Shown here piece by piece: positions 36,546 to 44,839 of a stretch of 64,000 bases of DNA. This DNA comes from Butyricimonas paravirosa (GTDB lineage: Bacteria > Bacteroidota > Bacteroidia > Bacteroidales > Marinifilaceae): positions 5,146,001 to 5,210,000 of the forward strand of contig NZ_CP043839.1 of the NCBI RefSeq assembly GCF_032878955.1, given 5' to 3'. A model generated the notes under the pieces. That model was given only the letters and a program-made list of their open reading frames with translations, was not told the DNA's origin and made no database searches. A program made the translations under genes and the position numbers. How positions within the stretch are numbered: the stretch's first letter is position 1; each line of letters begins with the position of its first letter.

Positions 36546-37226
36546 ATGTTGTTTTTTAATAGACGTAAACGATATTTTTTCGAGTATGAAAATGATATAC
36601 ATGCTCATGTTTTACCCGGTTTGGATGATGGGGTGAAGACGATGGATGAGGCCGTGATGATCGTGAAACGAATGGAACGGGTGGGATTGAAACGATTGAC
36701 GTGTACGCCCCACGTGGCTTACCCGGCTATGATAAATACACCGAAAGATGTGGAGAGTATGTTGTTCGTGTTGAAGTCCCGCTTGCGGGAAGAGGGGGTG
36801 CGTGTAGAGGTGGATTCCGGGGCGGAATACCGGATGGGGGAGTTTATGCTGGAGTTGTTGGAAAGGGGGGAAATCATGGCATCGAACCGGGGGGAAGTGT
36901 TGGTTGAACATAGTTTTGTCGGGCCATCTAATTACGTGGATGATATATTATTTGGTTTGCAGGGACGGGGATTTTGTCCTGTGCTGGCGCATCCGGAACG
37001 GTATCCGTTTTACGCGAAGGATATTGTCCGGTATTGTGAGCGGTTTAAAGAAAAAGGTGGAAAGGTGCAGGTGAATATACTTTCATTTGCAGGATTCTAT
37101 GGCAAAGAGGCTATGATGGGAGCCCGAAAATTGTGTGATGCCGCTTTGGTCGATTATTATGCCGGGGATATTCATAGCTTGCAGCAAGAGATATTGATGG
37201 AAAAATATATAGGAGGAGCGTGGTAA
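36546..37226 (+). CDS. PHP-type tyrosine-protein phosphatase (CpsB/YwqE-like)
   Basis: The ATG at 36546 is preferred over the TTG at 36540. The 226-residue product has the PHP metal motif DIHAHVLPGLDDG (about 17-29), CTPHVAYP (about 55-62), GAEYRM, VLVEHSF and a C-terminal AHPERYPFY (about 139-147) with YYAGDIHS. This manganese-dependent family dephosphorylates Wzc-type kinases in Firmicutes and Bacteroidota. It is the last gene of the three-gene operon. Confidence 0.9.
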   Translation: MLFFNRRKRYFFEYENDIHAHVLPGLDDGVKTMDEAVMIVKRMERVGLKRLTCTPHVAYPAMINTPKDVESMLFVLKSRLREEGVRVEVDSGAEYRMGEFMLELLERGEIMASNRGEVLVEHSFVGPSNYVDDILFGLQGRGFCPVLAHPERYPFYAKDIVRYCERFKEKGGKVQVNILSFAGFYGKEAMMGARKLCDAALVDYYAGDIHSLQQEILMEKYIGGAW

Positions 37227-37278
37227 TTCTTTTTAGAATTGCTTTTTTTGAATGTTTTTTACGCTCCTCCGTTTTTTT
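37212..37278 (+). terminator. Terminator of the exopolysaccharide operon, starting inside the last gene
   Basis: GGAGGAGCGT (37212-37221, overlapping the last codons of the phosphatase gene) pairs with ACGCTCCTCC (37261-37270), followed by GTTTTTTTTA. The loop contains AATTCTTTTTAGAATT, a smaller hairpin. The T-run touches the end of the opposing asmA gene. Confidence 0.8.
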
Positions 37279-39782
37279 TATTTGAATAGTTTATCCAAGC
37301 CTTTCAAGAGGTTATTTTTTAATTCTTTACCGGCTTCTTTTTCTATTTTCTTCAATGCTTTAGACAAATCGGGGGTAATTGTCGGTTTATCCAGAGTACC
37401 ACCAAGTTTGACATCAACGTCCAGTGATTGAATGTTGTTGGCTCCGGGGATGGCTTTCAACACGTTGTCAATGTCTTTCCCGAAGTATTTTCGGGCAATG
37501 TTCATGGACATCGTGTAATCCATTTTGCCATCAACGGTTTGGCTGCCGGAGAAGGTGGTCGGGTTACCCGCGATATTCGTGGTAAACGGTTCCACAATAA
37601 TATTTCCTTGTTCAATCTTGAAGTCTATTTTCAAGTTGGAAATACTTAAACGGCTTAACTCGTCATTTTTCAATAGGCTGGCTAGTTGGGTCATGGCCGG
37701 ATTATCATTCAGGACAAATCCCTTGGTTGAGAGGCTACCGCTACCATTGGCCGTTGTCATGATCGGGCTCATTTCTTTGTCCAGATCCGAGCTGAATTTC
37801 ATGGTAGCGGATATTTTACCATTGCAGTTCATGGCAATCGGCAGGCTTTGTTTGATGAAAGAGAAGGCGTTGTATGCCGAGTGAATGTCAATGTCGGTAA
37901 CCCGTAAATTCAAGTCCACGGAAGGCTTGGCCGGGTTTGCCGTGTTGTAGGCCCCGTTCATGATCAGGTTCCCGTTCAGCATATCCATGCTCAGATTCTT
38001 TAGCGTGGCGATACCACCGGATGTTTCGATGTTTCCTTTGACGGAGTTTATCACGAGGCTATCGAATAAAATTTCTTTGATGTTTGTGCCGAAGGCCAGT
38101 TCTATGTTTTTCGGAATAGCCAGTACACTTGATGTTTCTTCTGCCGGGGCCGAACTTTGTGTTGTTGCAGCCTGTGTCGTGTCGGTCTCTGAGGTCGTCA
38201 TGTTTGCCATGAATTCATTCAAGTCGATTTTGTTGGAATTCAAGGTGAAGTTACCTTTTAAGGTCTGATCCTTGAACACGTAAGGCAGGTAGTTGGCTAG
38301 ATAGCCGGCTAGGGCGAAGTCTGAAGAGTTGATTTTTACTTTCAAGTCTTTCAAGTTCAGCCGGGCGGGTGTGATGGTTACCTCTCCGGAGGGAACAGAA
38401 ATTCCGGCAGGGAAGTCCGCGTTCTTGAACAGCACGTTTTGCAGGGCAATCTTACCGTTTGCCGTGAACTTTTCGTATTGTTCTTTCTCTATATATTGGT
38501 ACTTCCCGTCAAAGGAAAGATCGGTTGTTAAGATACCGTTTAACGTGATGTCTTTTAACGGCAAGGCTTTTTTCAAACTCTCGAAGTTGATAACGCCTTT
38601 CATGCCGCCCTTTAATGTCGGGTCGTCCGGATTGACCACAAGCAGGTTCATGCTGAACGGGTTGTTGGCAACCGTGAAGGTCAAAGTACTTAAATCTGCC
38701 TTGGTTTGCGCGACGGTTCCACCGGGGTTGGTTACTGCCAGTTTCAGATTGATTTTTTCAACCGATTCGGGAAGGTCCGGGTACTTCAGATTTGCGTTCA
38801 GAATGTTGAAACGCAAGTCAAAAGCGGGAAGATGATTCTCGTAATATTCCCCTTTTGCGGATAGGCTGAGTTGGAATTCTCCGGAAGTTTTGACCCCTTC
38901 GATTTCTTTCTGGAAATCTTTGGGAATTAGCGCTAACAGGCTTTCGAATTTCGTGTCGGGTGCGTTCAGATTCAAGTCCATCGTGTATTTGTCGTCATCA
39001 ATATCAATGTTTCCGGTTAAATCCAGTTTCAAGTCATTCAATGACATATCATTTTTCTTGATATCGAATTGGAGCTCTTTCAAGTTGGCACCGATTTCGG
39101 CTTGCCAGTTGAAATCAGTGTTGTTTACCCACACACTCTTACCTTGACGCAAATATATGTTTTTGAGTTCCAATAACACGTTTAGTATGGTGTTGGTCTC
39201 GGAAAAATTTCCTTGTAAGGCCATGTTCACGGCATCAACCCGGGCAAATGTCTGTGCTTGTTCGTCCTGGTAGTTTAACATCAGATTACGCACTTCGATG
39301 TTGTTGAAAGCGATGGCAGTTTCCGAACCGGACTCTTCCGTGGTTTCCACGGGAGTTTCTTCTGTTTTCACCTCTGTCGTGTCGGAAGGAACCATGATGT
39401 CCCAGTTGGCTTTTCCTTCGGCATTGACTTTGGGCATAAAATCACAATCTTTTAATAAAATGTTATTGATTATGATTTCTTTACCGGAAATTAAGGAACG
39501 TAAATTTACGGATGCCTCGAAAAGAGGAATATTGATTAAAGTGTCCCGTGTGTTCGTTTCTTCCTTGGAAATGACCACATTATCCAAGGATACGCTTAGG
39601 TTCGGGAAGTTTTTGAACATGCTCAGATGTACGTCCCCGATAGCCAGTTCGGCCTGGATGTATTTTGAGGATTTCTCCTCGATTAATCGTAGGATGTCAC
39701 TTTTGAAAAAGACGGGTATAACCATCAGTGTGACAATAATTAGCACGATAATAATTGCTAGTGTTATAAATACTTTTTTCAT
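37278..39782 (-). CDS. AsmA family protein
   Basis: An 834-residue protein with an N-terminal membrane anchor (about 4-26) followed by the AsmA N-terminal domain (VHLSMFKNFPNLSVSLDNVVI, about 52-72), a Thr/Glu-rich linker (about 135-155), and a long beta-rich body ending in an AsmA_2-like region (about 600-800, GSLSTKGFVLNDNPAMTQLASLLK). AsmA-like proteins are bridge-type or biogenesis factors in envelope lipid homeostasis. Convergent with the exopolysaccharide operon. A TAACTTTG element on the minus strand (plus-strand 39867-39874) may be its -7 box; no -33 match was found. Confidence 0.88.
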   Translation of the reverse strand: MKKVFITLAIIIVLIIVTLMVIPVFFKSDILRLIEEKSSKYIQAELAIGDVHLSMFKNFPNLSVSLDNVVISKEETNTRDTLINIPLFEASVNLRSLISGKEIIINNILLKDCDFMPKVNAEGKANWDIMVPSDTTEVKTEETPVETTEESGSETAIAFNNIEVRNLMLNYQDEQAQTFARVDAVNMALQGNFSETNTILNVLLELKNIYLRQGKSVWVNNTDFNWQAEIGANLKELQFDIKKNDMSLNDLKLDLTGNIDIDDDKYTMDLNLNAPDTKFESLLALIPKDFQKEIEGVKTSGEFQLSLSAKGEYYENHLPAFDLRFNILNANLKYPDLPESVEKINLKLAVTNPGGTVAQTKADLSTLTFTVANNPFSMNLLVVNPDDPTLKGGMKGVINFESLKKALPLKDITLNGILTTDLSFDGKYQYIEKEQYEKFTANGKIALQNVLFKNADFPAGISVPSGEVTITPARLNLKDLKVKINSSDFALAGYLANYLPYVFKDQTLKGNFTLNSNKIDLNEFMANMTTSETDTTQAATTQSSAPAEETSSVLAIPKNIELAFGTNIKEILFDSLVINSVKGNIETSGGIATLKNLSMDMLNGNLIMNGAYNTANPAKPSVDLNLRVTDIDIHSAYNAFSFIKQSLPIAMNCNGKISATMKFSSDLDKEMSPIMTTANGSGSLSTKGFVLNDNPAMTQLASLLKNDELSRLSISNLKIDFKIEQGNIIVEPFTTNIAGNPTTFSGSQTVDGKMDYTMSMNIARKYFGKDIDNVLKAIPGANNIQSLDVDVKLGGTLDKPTITPDLSKALKKIEKEAGKELKNNLLKGLDKLFK

Positions 39783-39881
39783 ACGCTATAAGTTATGTGT
39801 GTTGTTTGCGTTGTAAATGACAGTGTTGTAAATTATTTACGACAAGCTATCATGTATTGTTCTATACAAAGTTATACAAAA

Positions 39882-40430
39882 TTATTTGAAGTAAGGTTTT
39901 ATTTTTTTGAGTTTAAATAATGGTAAAATATTTTGGGATTCCAAGGTAGAATAGTCAATCTTACCGAATTTTCGTTTGGCGTTGAAGATGAGTTGAACAT
40001 CTTCGTACACTAGATAGGGGTGATGTAAAACGCTTTTAAAACTCATGGTGTCCAGTTCCTTTTTTCGGATCAGCGCGGGATTCACGGAGAAATGGGGAAG
40101 TAATGAATCTATGTTCAGGTATTGAAATTTAATTTCTTTGAGTTGACGGGTGGCGTGAAAACCGCCCAGTTGTTCCCGGTAACGCAGGATTTTGTTGGCG
40201 TAGTACGGGCCAATGCCCCGGATACTGACCAATGCCGTGCTGTCGGCGGAATTGAGTTCGATTACAAGAGGTTTTGGGGAGACGGTTTGTGTCGTATCAG
40301 AAAGTCGGGAATAGGGAATCAAGAAGACCGGGTATTCACTCTTGTGAATGGTTCGTGGTAGCACGAATAATGCCATGGTAAGAATGCCCAATGTTATAAT
40401 TCCTTTTTTCTCCGATTTTCTGATAAACAT
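39882..40430 (-). CDS. Helix-hairpin-helix (ComEA-like) protein
   Basis: A 182-residue protein with a short N-terminal hydrophobic segment (about 11-24) and an HhH domain. LNSADSTALVSIRGIGPYYANKILRYREQLGGF (located about 60-92) is the classic ComEA-type double HhH, and a second incomplete HhH region lies at 115-170 (HPYLVYEDVQLIFNAKR). This type of protein binds DNA in the periplasm or, in Bacteroidota, is an exported protein of unclear role. It lies 99 bp upstream of asmA. Confidence 0.85.
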   Translation of the reverse strand: MFIRKSEKKGIITLGILTMALFVLPRTIHKSEYPVFLIPYSRLSDTTQTVSPKPLVIELNSADSTALVSIRGIGPYYANKILRYREQLGGFHATRQLKEIKFQYLNIDSLLPHFSVNPALIRKKELDTMSFKSVLHHPYLVYEDVQLIFNAKRKFGKIDYSTLESQNILPLFKLKKIKPYFK

Positions 40431-40504
40431 GGTTGTGATATTAGCTGTATAAACACCATCACAAGTTATGAATATTTTACTAAATAGTTACTATATTGAT
40501 TTGA

Positions 40505-41893
40505 TTATTTTACGTGAATTATCCGATTGCTTTTGATGTCATTAAATGCTTTTGGGAGCATATTAAATACAGGAGATGTTTCAATGCTTCTGCCTTTTAC
40601 TTGCATTCGCCGTGTTCCGGAAATGAGGGATAGGGCCTCTGCCAGTAAGGGTTCGTTTTCATCGCCAAGTTGAATGCCGTTGAAAAGATCCTCTTTAACC
40701 TCGTGTTGGGGTGTCATGCCTTCCAAGGAGTTGGGATACCCGTCGATATTGGTGAATCGGGAGCATACCGGAAATATTAACCAGTTGGCCAGTTCTTTAT
40801 CTGCCACTAATTTCCCATTTTCTTCATATTGCGGGGAGAAAGCGTACATGGTGACGTATTTTCCGTAAGTCTTTGTTCCCACGAGTTCGACATCCATAAA
40901 TGCTTTAAGGCAGGCAATCGTGTACTCGGAGGCAGAAACAGTCTCGCCAGAGGTTAAGATATATACTTTCTGGGAGGGTAAATCCAGATTGCAATTGGTT
41001 TCCACGAAGAACCTGTTAAGTAAGTTTTCGTATTGGGAATCACTTTCGAATATTTTTTGGCAGGGCGAATTCCATGTTTCTTTGGAGAGAAGTGTACCTA
41101 CCACGGCTTTTTCTTTGGGAACAATCGCGCTGCATAGGAATGTGGAGGCGTCATCGTCACCTCCGTGGTTGTACCTGAGGTCGAGTATAAGATCGGTAAT
41201 CCCGGCTTCCTTAAATTCGTTGAAGGCTTTTACAATGCTAGTATTGAACGTTTTCGTGAAATTGGTGTACATGAGGTAGCCGATTTTGTGGTTTCCCCGT
41301 TCGAAGAGTTTGGTTATAAGAACGGGGTCTGCATCCATTTTCCGGGAAGTGATGGTGACAGTCTTTCCCGAAGGAGCTATGACATTCCCTTCTTGTTTTC
41401 CCATTCCCAAGTTGAGGGTCCCGGGATTGGTAAGTTTGCTGAGGTCGCTTTCTGTAAAGCTTTGCGAGTTCAATTCTAAGATAATGTCTCCTCGTTTCAA
41501 TTTTTCGGCGGCAGGAGAACCGGGATAGACATATTGAACAACGGCAAAACATTTATCACTGTCCTTGAATCGCCCGTAAGCAAGCCCGTAACCGTAAGTT
41601 TCACCTGTTCCTGCCATTTCTTCTAGAAGTCCGTTGGCATCATCAGTGATCAGGGACCATTTGTCTTTGGAGGAAAGGAGGGCCTTGAAATATTCTTTCG
41701 GGTCTTTTTCTGATTCTGGTTTAATGTCCGGAATCTCGTCATACCACAAGTAGAATGTAGATAAATTGTTCTGAATGAATTGATTCATCCGTGTGGCTAA
41801 TTCATTGTCTTCCGAGTGATTGTTGTCTTTTTCACAGGAAACTAAAAGAGATAGCACAAGGAATAAAGAAAATAGAATTTTTGATGTGTTCAT
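40505..41893 (-). CDS. S41 family C-terminal processing peptidase, lipoprotein
   Basis: The ATG at 41893 gives a 462-residue product with a lipoprotein signal (MNTSKILFSLFLVLSLLVSC). A longer frame from 41989 would bury this signal and is rejected. It has an N-terminal S41 cap (about 30-85), a PDZ domain (about 105-180, VQYVYPGSPAAEKLKRGDIIL) and the tail-specific protease domain with LILDLRYNHGGD (about 235-246) and the catalytic Ser region ILTSGETVSASEYT (about 310-323). No close operon partner. The C-terminal GYPNSLEGMTPQHEV is common to this Bacteroidales subfamily. Confidence 0.9.
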   Translation of the reverse strand: MNTSKILFSLFLVLSLLVSCEKDNNHSEDNELATRMNQFIQNNLSTFYLWYDEIPDIKPESEKDPKEYFKALLSSKDKWSLITDDANGLLEEMAGTGETYGYGLAYGRFKDSDKCFAVVQYVYPGSPAAEKLKRGDIILELNSQSFTESDLSKLTNPGTLNLGMGKQEGNVIAPSGKTVTITSRKMDADPVLITKLFERGNHKIGYLMYTNFTKTFNTSIVKAFNEFKEAGITDLILDLRYNHGGDDDASTFLCSAIVPKEKAVVGTLLSKETWNSPCQKIFESDSQYENLLNRFFVETNCNLDLPSQKVYILTSGETVSASEYTIACLKAFMDVELVGTKTYGKYVTMYAFSPQYEENGKLVADKELANWLIFPVCSRFTNIDGYPNSLEGMTPQHEVKEDLFNGIQLGDENEPLLAEALSLISGTRRMQVKGRSIETSPVFNMLPKAFNDIKSNRIIHVK

Positions 41894-42053
41894 GAATGAT
41901 TTTTTTGTGATTGTTTGGTAAAATAAGTAAAATATACCGACAATTCCTATCTTTTGTCCGAATTTATGGCGAGGAAACGGGAAACTCAATTAAATCATAA
42001 TGAAGTTTTTACTCTTTTCATGAAAAAAATGCGTGAAAAAAAATCGAAATAAA

Positions 42054-42084
42054 TTTGTGAGAGAAACAAAAAGATATACCTTTG
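42054..42084 (+). promoter_or_regulatory. Promoter of tRNA-Lys
   Basis: TTTG at 42054-42057, 19-bp spacer, TACCTTTG at 42077-42084: a full -33/-7 match. The predicted start near 42091 coincides with CAATTG (42091-42096), which pairs with itself as CAATTG (42104-42109) in a short leader hairpin before the tRNA. Confidence 0.85.
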
Positions 42085-42112
42085 CAACCGCAATTGAGAA
42101 ACACAATTGAAG

Positions 42113-42185
42113 GATTCAGTAGCTCAGCCGGTAGAGCACAACACTTTTAATGTTGGGGTCCTGGGTTCGAGTCCCAGCTGGATCA
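42113..42185 (+). tRNA. tRNA-Lys(UUU)
   Basis: A 73-nt cloverleaf: acceptor GATTCAG (42113-42119) with CTGGATC (42178-42184, one G-U), D stem GCTC/GAGC, anticodon stem CAACA/TGTTG around CTTTTAA with anticodon TTT at 42146-42148, T arm CTGGG-TTCGAGT-CCCAG, and discriminator A at 42185. CCA is not encoded. Confidence 0.97.
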
Positions 42186-42187
42186 CG

Positions 42188-42224
42188 AAAAGAGACTAAA
42201 TTATTGATTTTTAGTCTCTTTTTT
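42188..42224 (+). terminator. Terminator of tRNA-Lys
   Basis: AAAAGAGACTAAA (42188-42200) pairs with TTTAGTCTCTTTT (42210-42222) around a 9-nt loop; the 3' arm runs into the T-tract. Confidence 0.85.
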
Positions 42225-42286
42225 GTTGTAATACAGGTTTCGTGAGTGATACTTTTTTGAGACATGGTCAAATTTGAGTTATTGGT

Positions 42287-42736
42287 ATGAAAAAATTCGT
42301 CTTATTATTGATGATTTGTGTTTTGGGGATTCATGTGTTTGCCGGAGATATTGATGAGGCACAAGTGCCTAAGGTAGTAAAGGAATGTGTGAAACAGGCG
42401 TACCCGGAAGTGAAGAAGATCAAGTGGGATTTTGAGGAAGATGAGAATGTCTACGAGGCGGAGTTTGAAATCAATGATTTAGAATATAAGTTGGAGATTA
42501 CCCCGGAAGGAAAGATCGTTTATTCAAAAGAGGACTTGACGATCGAGTCTATTCCCGACGTGATCAAGGAGTATTTGAAGAAGAATTATGAGGGTTACAA
42601 GATCATGGGTGCCAACAAGATCACGAAAAAAGGCATCGTAAAATATGATGTCGGTATTGTAGGGAAAAATTCATACGGGCATAAACGTCACCATAATATT
42701 TATTTTGACGCGAAGGGGAACGTGGTGAAACAGTAA
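42287..42736 (+). CDS. Periplasmic PepSY-like (DUF2874) protein
   Basis: A 149-residue protein with a signal peptide (about 1-19, ending HVFAG) and two PepSY-like repeats: VPKVVKECVKQAYPEVKKIKWDFEEDENVYEAEFE (located about 28-62) and IPDVIKEYLKKNYEGYKIMGANKITKKGIVKYDV (about 87-120). Family members are small periplasmic proteins, some of which bind peptidase inhibitors; the function here is unknown. A degraded copy of its 3' end occurs at 44467-44559, beyond the IS element. Confidence 0.85.
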   Translation: MKKFVLLLMICVLGIHVFAGDIDEAQVPKVVKECVKQAYPEVKKIKWDFEEDENVYEAEFEINDLEYKLEITPEGKIVYSKEDLTIESIPDVIKEYLKKNYEGYKIMGANKITKKGIVKYDVGIVGKNSYGHKRHHNIYFDAKGNVVKQ

Positions 42737-42830
42737 TTATTCATTGAAATCGGTTTGGGTATAGGTTACCTAACCTTTTTTGTATTTTTATAGGGTGTTA
42801 TCTTATAGTTCATTTGCTTATACAAAGAAA

Positions 42831-44110
42831 GATAGTGTTTCAAAAAGTGTGTAAATACCTTCTTTTCTCATGACTGCAAAATTATAAATAGTTCAATAAA
42901 ATAATCTTGATTCTAAAAAATTATAAATAGGATATTTATAAATATCTGCATTTTGGGCTACCGTTCCCATTAGGAGAATAACGGCTTGGGGGTTTGGCAT
43001 GGCGCCCCTCATGTTGATGACCCTCTTGTAATCCCTGTTCAGCCTTTCGATCCAGTTTGTGGTGTAAATCATCCCCCTGATTTCCCTCTCGTACTTGAAG
43101 TAGGTGAAATAGAACCTGTACCTGTCGTGGCAATATCTTTTCAAAACGGGATAACTTTTCTGCCACCTGGCAATAAACTCTTTAAATTTTTCGAAAGCCT
43201 TTTCCGGGGAGATCTCCCACTGGTCGGGAGCGCAAACCTGCTTGAGTTCTTCCATGACCTGTTTCTTGTCCCTGGGCTTGACTTTCCCAGCTATATTCCT
43301 CTTCAGGTGCACGGTACATAATTGTAAATCTGCTTTTGGAAAGGTTTCTGCCAGCACGTTTTCAATACCGGGCAATCCATCACACACCAGGAGATCAATC
43401 ACGGCCACGCCTCTTTCCTTGAGGTCTTCAAACACGTCCTTCCAGTTCGTGGCACTTTCCGTGGGGAAATTCACCACGGCCAGCACCTCGCGGGTTCGGT
43501 CTTCTTTCACCCCCAAAACCGTGTAGTAAGCCTCGTTGGAAACGGAATCATCACGACGGGTGAGGACATAGGTGGCATCGATGTAAATTATCGGGTAACG
43601 ATTATCCAGTTCACGACCTAGCCAGGCATTTACATCCTCGCGGGCCGTGTTCAACAAGCGGCTAACCTGGCTTTTACTGTAATGTTTGCCGTAAAATTGC
43701 TCGTAAATTTTACCCACCTGTTCCGTGGTTAAACCGCTGCAATAAAGGCTACTCACTAGCTTTTGAGCCTCTTCTTCCTGGTCTTTTAGCACCCCCAGTA
43801 ACATCGGGTAAAAATGGTTGTTACGACTACGCGGGACCCGAAGCTCGAAGACCTTACCGCCATGACATACTCGACGACCACGAAAACCGTTACTCACGTC
43901 ACCACGTGTCTCGTTATGAAGATCACGTTCCGATAACATTAAACTCTCTAAACCTTGTTTAACCAAGCCTTGTAAACCTAGTTCACCGTTTGTGATTTCG
44001 GAAATTATTTCCGAGATTTGTTCATGTGTAAATTCCATAATTATTCATTTTTGAAAATTGCATTACAAAAATAATCAATTCGGAATTTACACACTTTTTG
44101 AAACACTATC
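42831..44110. mobile_element. IS256-family insertion sequence, complete
   Basis: A 1280-bp element bounded by a perfect 25-bp terminal inverted repeat: 42831-42855 begins GATAGTGTTTCAAAAAGTGT and 44086-44110 is its exact reverse complement. It holds a single transposase gene on the minus strand. The flanking 8-9 bp (left CAAAGAAA, right CTATAGTT) are not a target-site duplication, which suggests a deletion or rearrangement after insertion. Confidence 0.92.
42893..44038 (-). CDS. IS256 family (mutator-type) transposase
   Basis: A 381-residue DDE transposase with no frameshift or stop. The three acidic residues appear in YIDATYVL (about 150-157), LLVCDGLPG (about 215-223) and TNWIERLNRDYK (about 325-336), the IS256 TNWIER-type signature. 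An N-terminal helical DNA-binding part (about 1-60) is present. The complete frame and perfect ends suggest the element is still able to move. Confidence 0.95.
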   Translation of the reverse strand: MEFTHEQISEIISEITNGELGLQGLVKQGLESLMLSERDLHNETRGDVSNGFRGRRVCHGGKVFELRVPRSRNNHFYPMLLGVLKDQEEEAQKLVSSLYCSGLTTEQVGKIYEQFYGKHYSKSQVSRLLNTAREDVNAWLGRELDNRYPIIYIDATYVLTRRDDSVSNEAYYTVLGVKEDRTREVLAVVNFPTESATNWKDVFEDLKERGVAVIDLLVCDGLPGIENVLAETFPKADLQLCTVHLKRNIAGKVKPRDKKQVMEELKQVCAPDQWEISPEKAFEKFKEFIARWQKSYPVLKRYCHDRYRFYFTYFKYEREIRGMIYTTNWIERLNRDYKRVINMRGAMPNPQAVILLMGTVAQNADIYKYPIYNFLESRLFY

Positions 44111-44466
44111 CTATAGTTTATTTACTAGTAGAAGAATTAAATATATTTCTATAATATTAAAAACCTGTTTAAATTTCGTGTTGATACGATAAAAATATTG
44201 GGTGGCAGTTGTTCAAGAGACTGATACAAGGGATCATCTAATGGTAAAGCCATATAAATTCACGTCCGTGATATTACTCTAATCCAACCCGTATAAAGAA
44301 GTAATTTAACCCAAATAATCTCGCTCCCTCAGAGATCATTCGATGCTTACCCGGAGCCTAGTCATTCCGTAATGTTTGAGCCACGAAGAAGCTTCGAATG
44401 ATCTTCGAATAAGGGAGATTATTTCCCTAGGATTTCCGTGGGATTTCCCTTGTTTTTTTATTATAA
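44111..44466. other. Gene-free scar between IS and PepSY remnant with nested inverted repeats
   Basis: No gene is visible. From 44313 to 44424 lie nested inverted repeats: AAATAATCTC (44313-44322) with GAGATTATTT (44415-44424), and GATCATTCGA (44334-44343) with TCGAATGATC (44394-44403). This 112-bp unit could form a cruciform or be a decayed miniature element. The sequence just right of the IS (44105-44125) resembles the sequence before the left end (about 42805-42825). Confidence 0.5.
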
Positions 44467-44559
44467 GTTAGGTTTGGTGGTGTCGGGAAAAATTCATTCG
44501 GGTATAAACGTCACCATAATATTTATTTTGATGCGGAGGGGAACGTGGTGAAGCGATAG
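44467..44559 (+). pseudogene. Remnant of a PepSY-like gene (last 30 codons)
   Basis: Reading from GTT at 44467 gives a peptide ending GKNSFGYKRHHNIYFD-EGNVVKR, nearly identical to the end of the protein at 42287-42736 (GKNSYGHKRHHNIYFD-KGNVVKQ), then a TAG at 44557. An in-frame TAA lies directly upstream at 44464. The similarity continues downstream of both stops to the GGTTACCTAA and TAGGGTGTT words (42767-42800 versus 44587-44625), so this is a duplicated and decayed copy of a tandem gene. Confidence 0.85.
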
Positions 44560-44839
44560 TTATTCTCTAAACTAAGCTTACTTGTAGGTTACCTAATCTT
44601 TTCTGTATTCTCCATAGGGTGTTGTTATATGAATAAATTTGCTCGGATGATAAAGAAATAGAGAGGTAGGGGGAGAGGAGGCGTTTATTATTCTTAGCGG
44701 AACCTCGTGAATAAGTCAGCGGGAAGTGAACGAGGAGGATTATTGATGTGTGTGGATGGTTTTGTAAAGATATGATTGAGGAACTTCGTGTTCCCTGGTG
44801 AGGGATTGTCTTGCTCTCGAAAGGGAACACGAAGTTGGA

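Noticed and set aside
40122..41528. Several plus-strand open frames opposite the HhH and S41 genes
   Set aside because: They are shadows of coding sequence on the minus strand, with unnatural amino-acid composition.
42831..44110. Target-site duplication of the IS
   Set aside because: The 8-9 bp flanks CAAAGAAA and CTATAGTT do not match, so none is claimed.
44567..44830. 87-codon open frame on the minus strand in the IS scar
   Set aside because: It runs across decayed duplicated sequence beside the PepSY remnant and has no recognisable protein.
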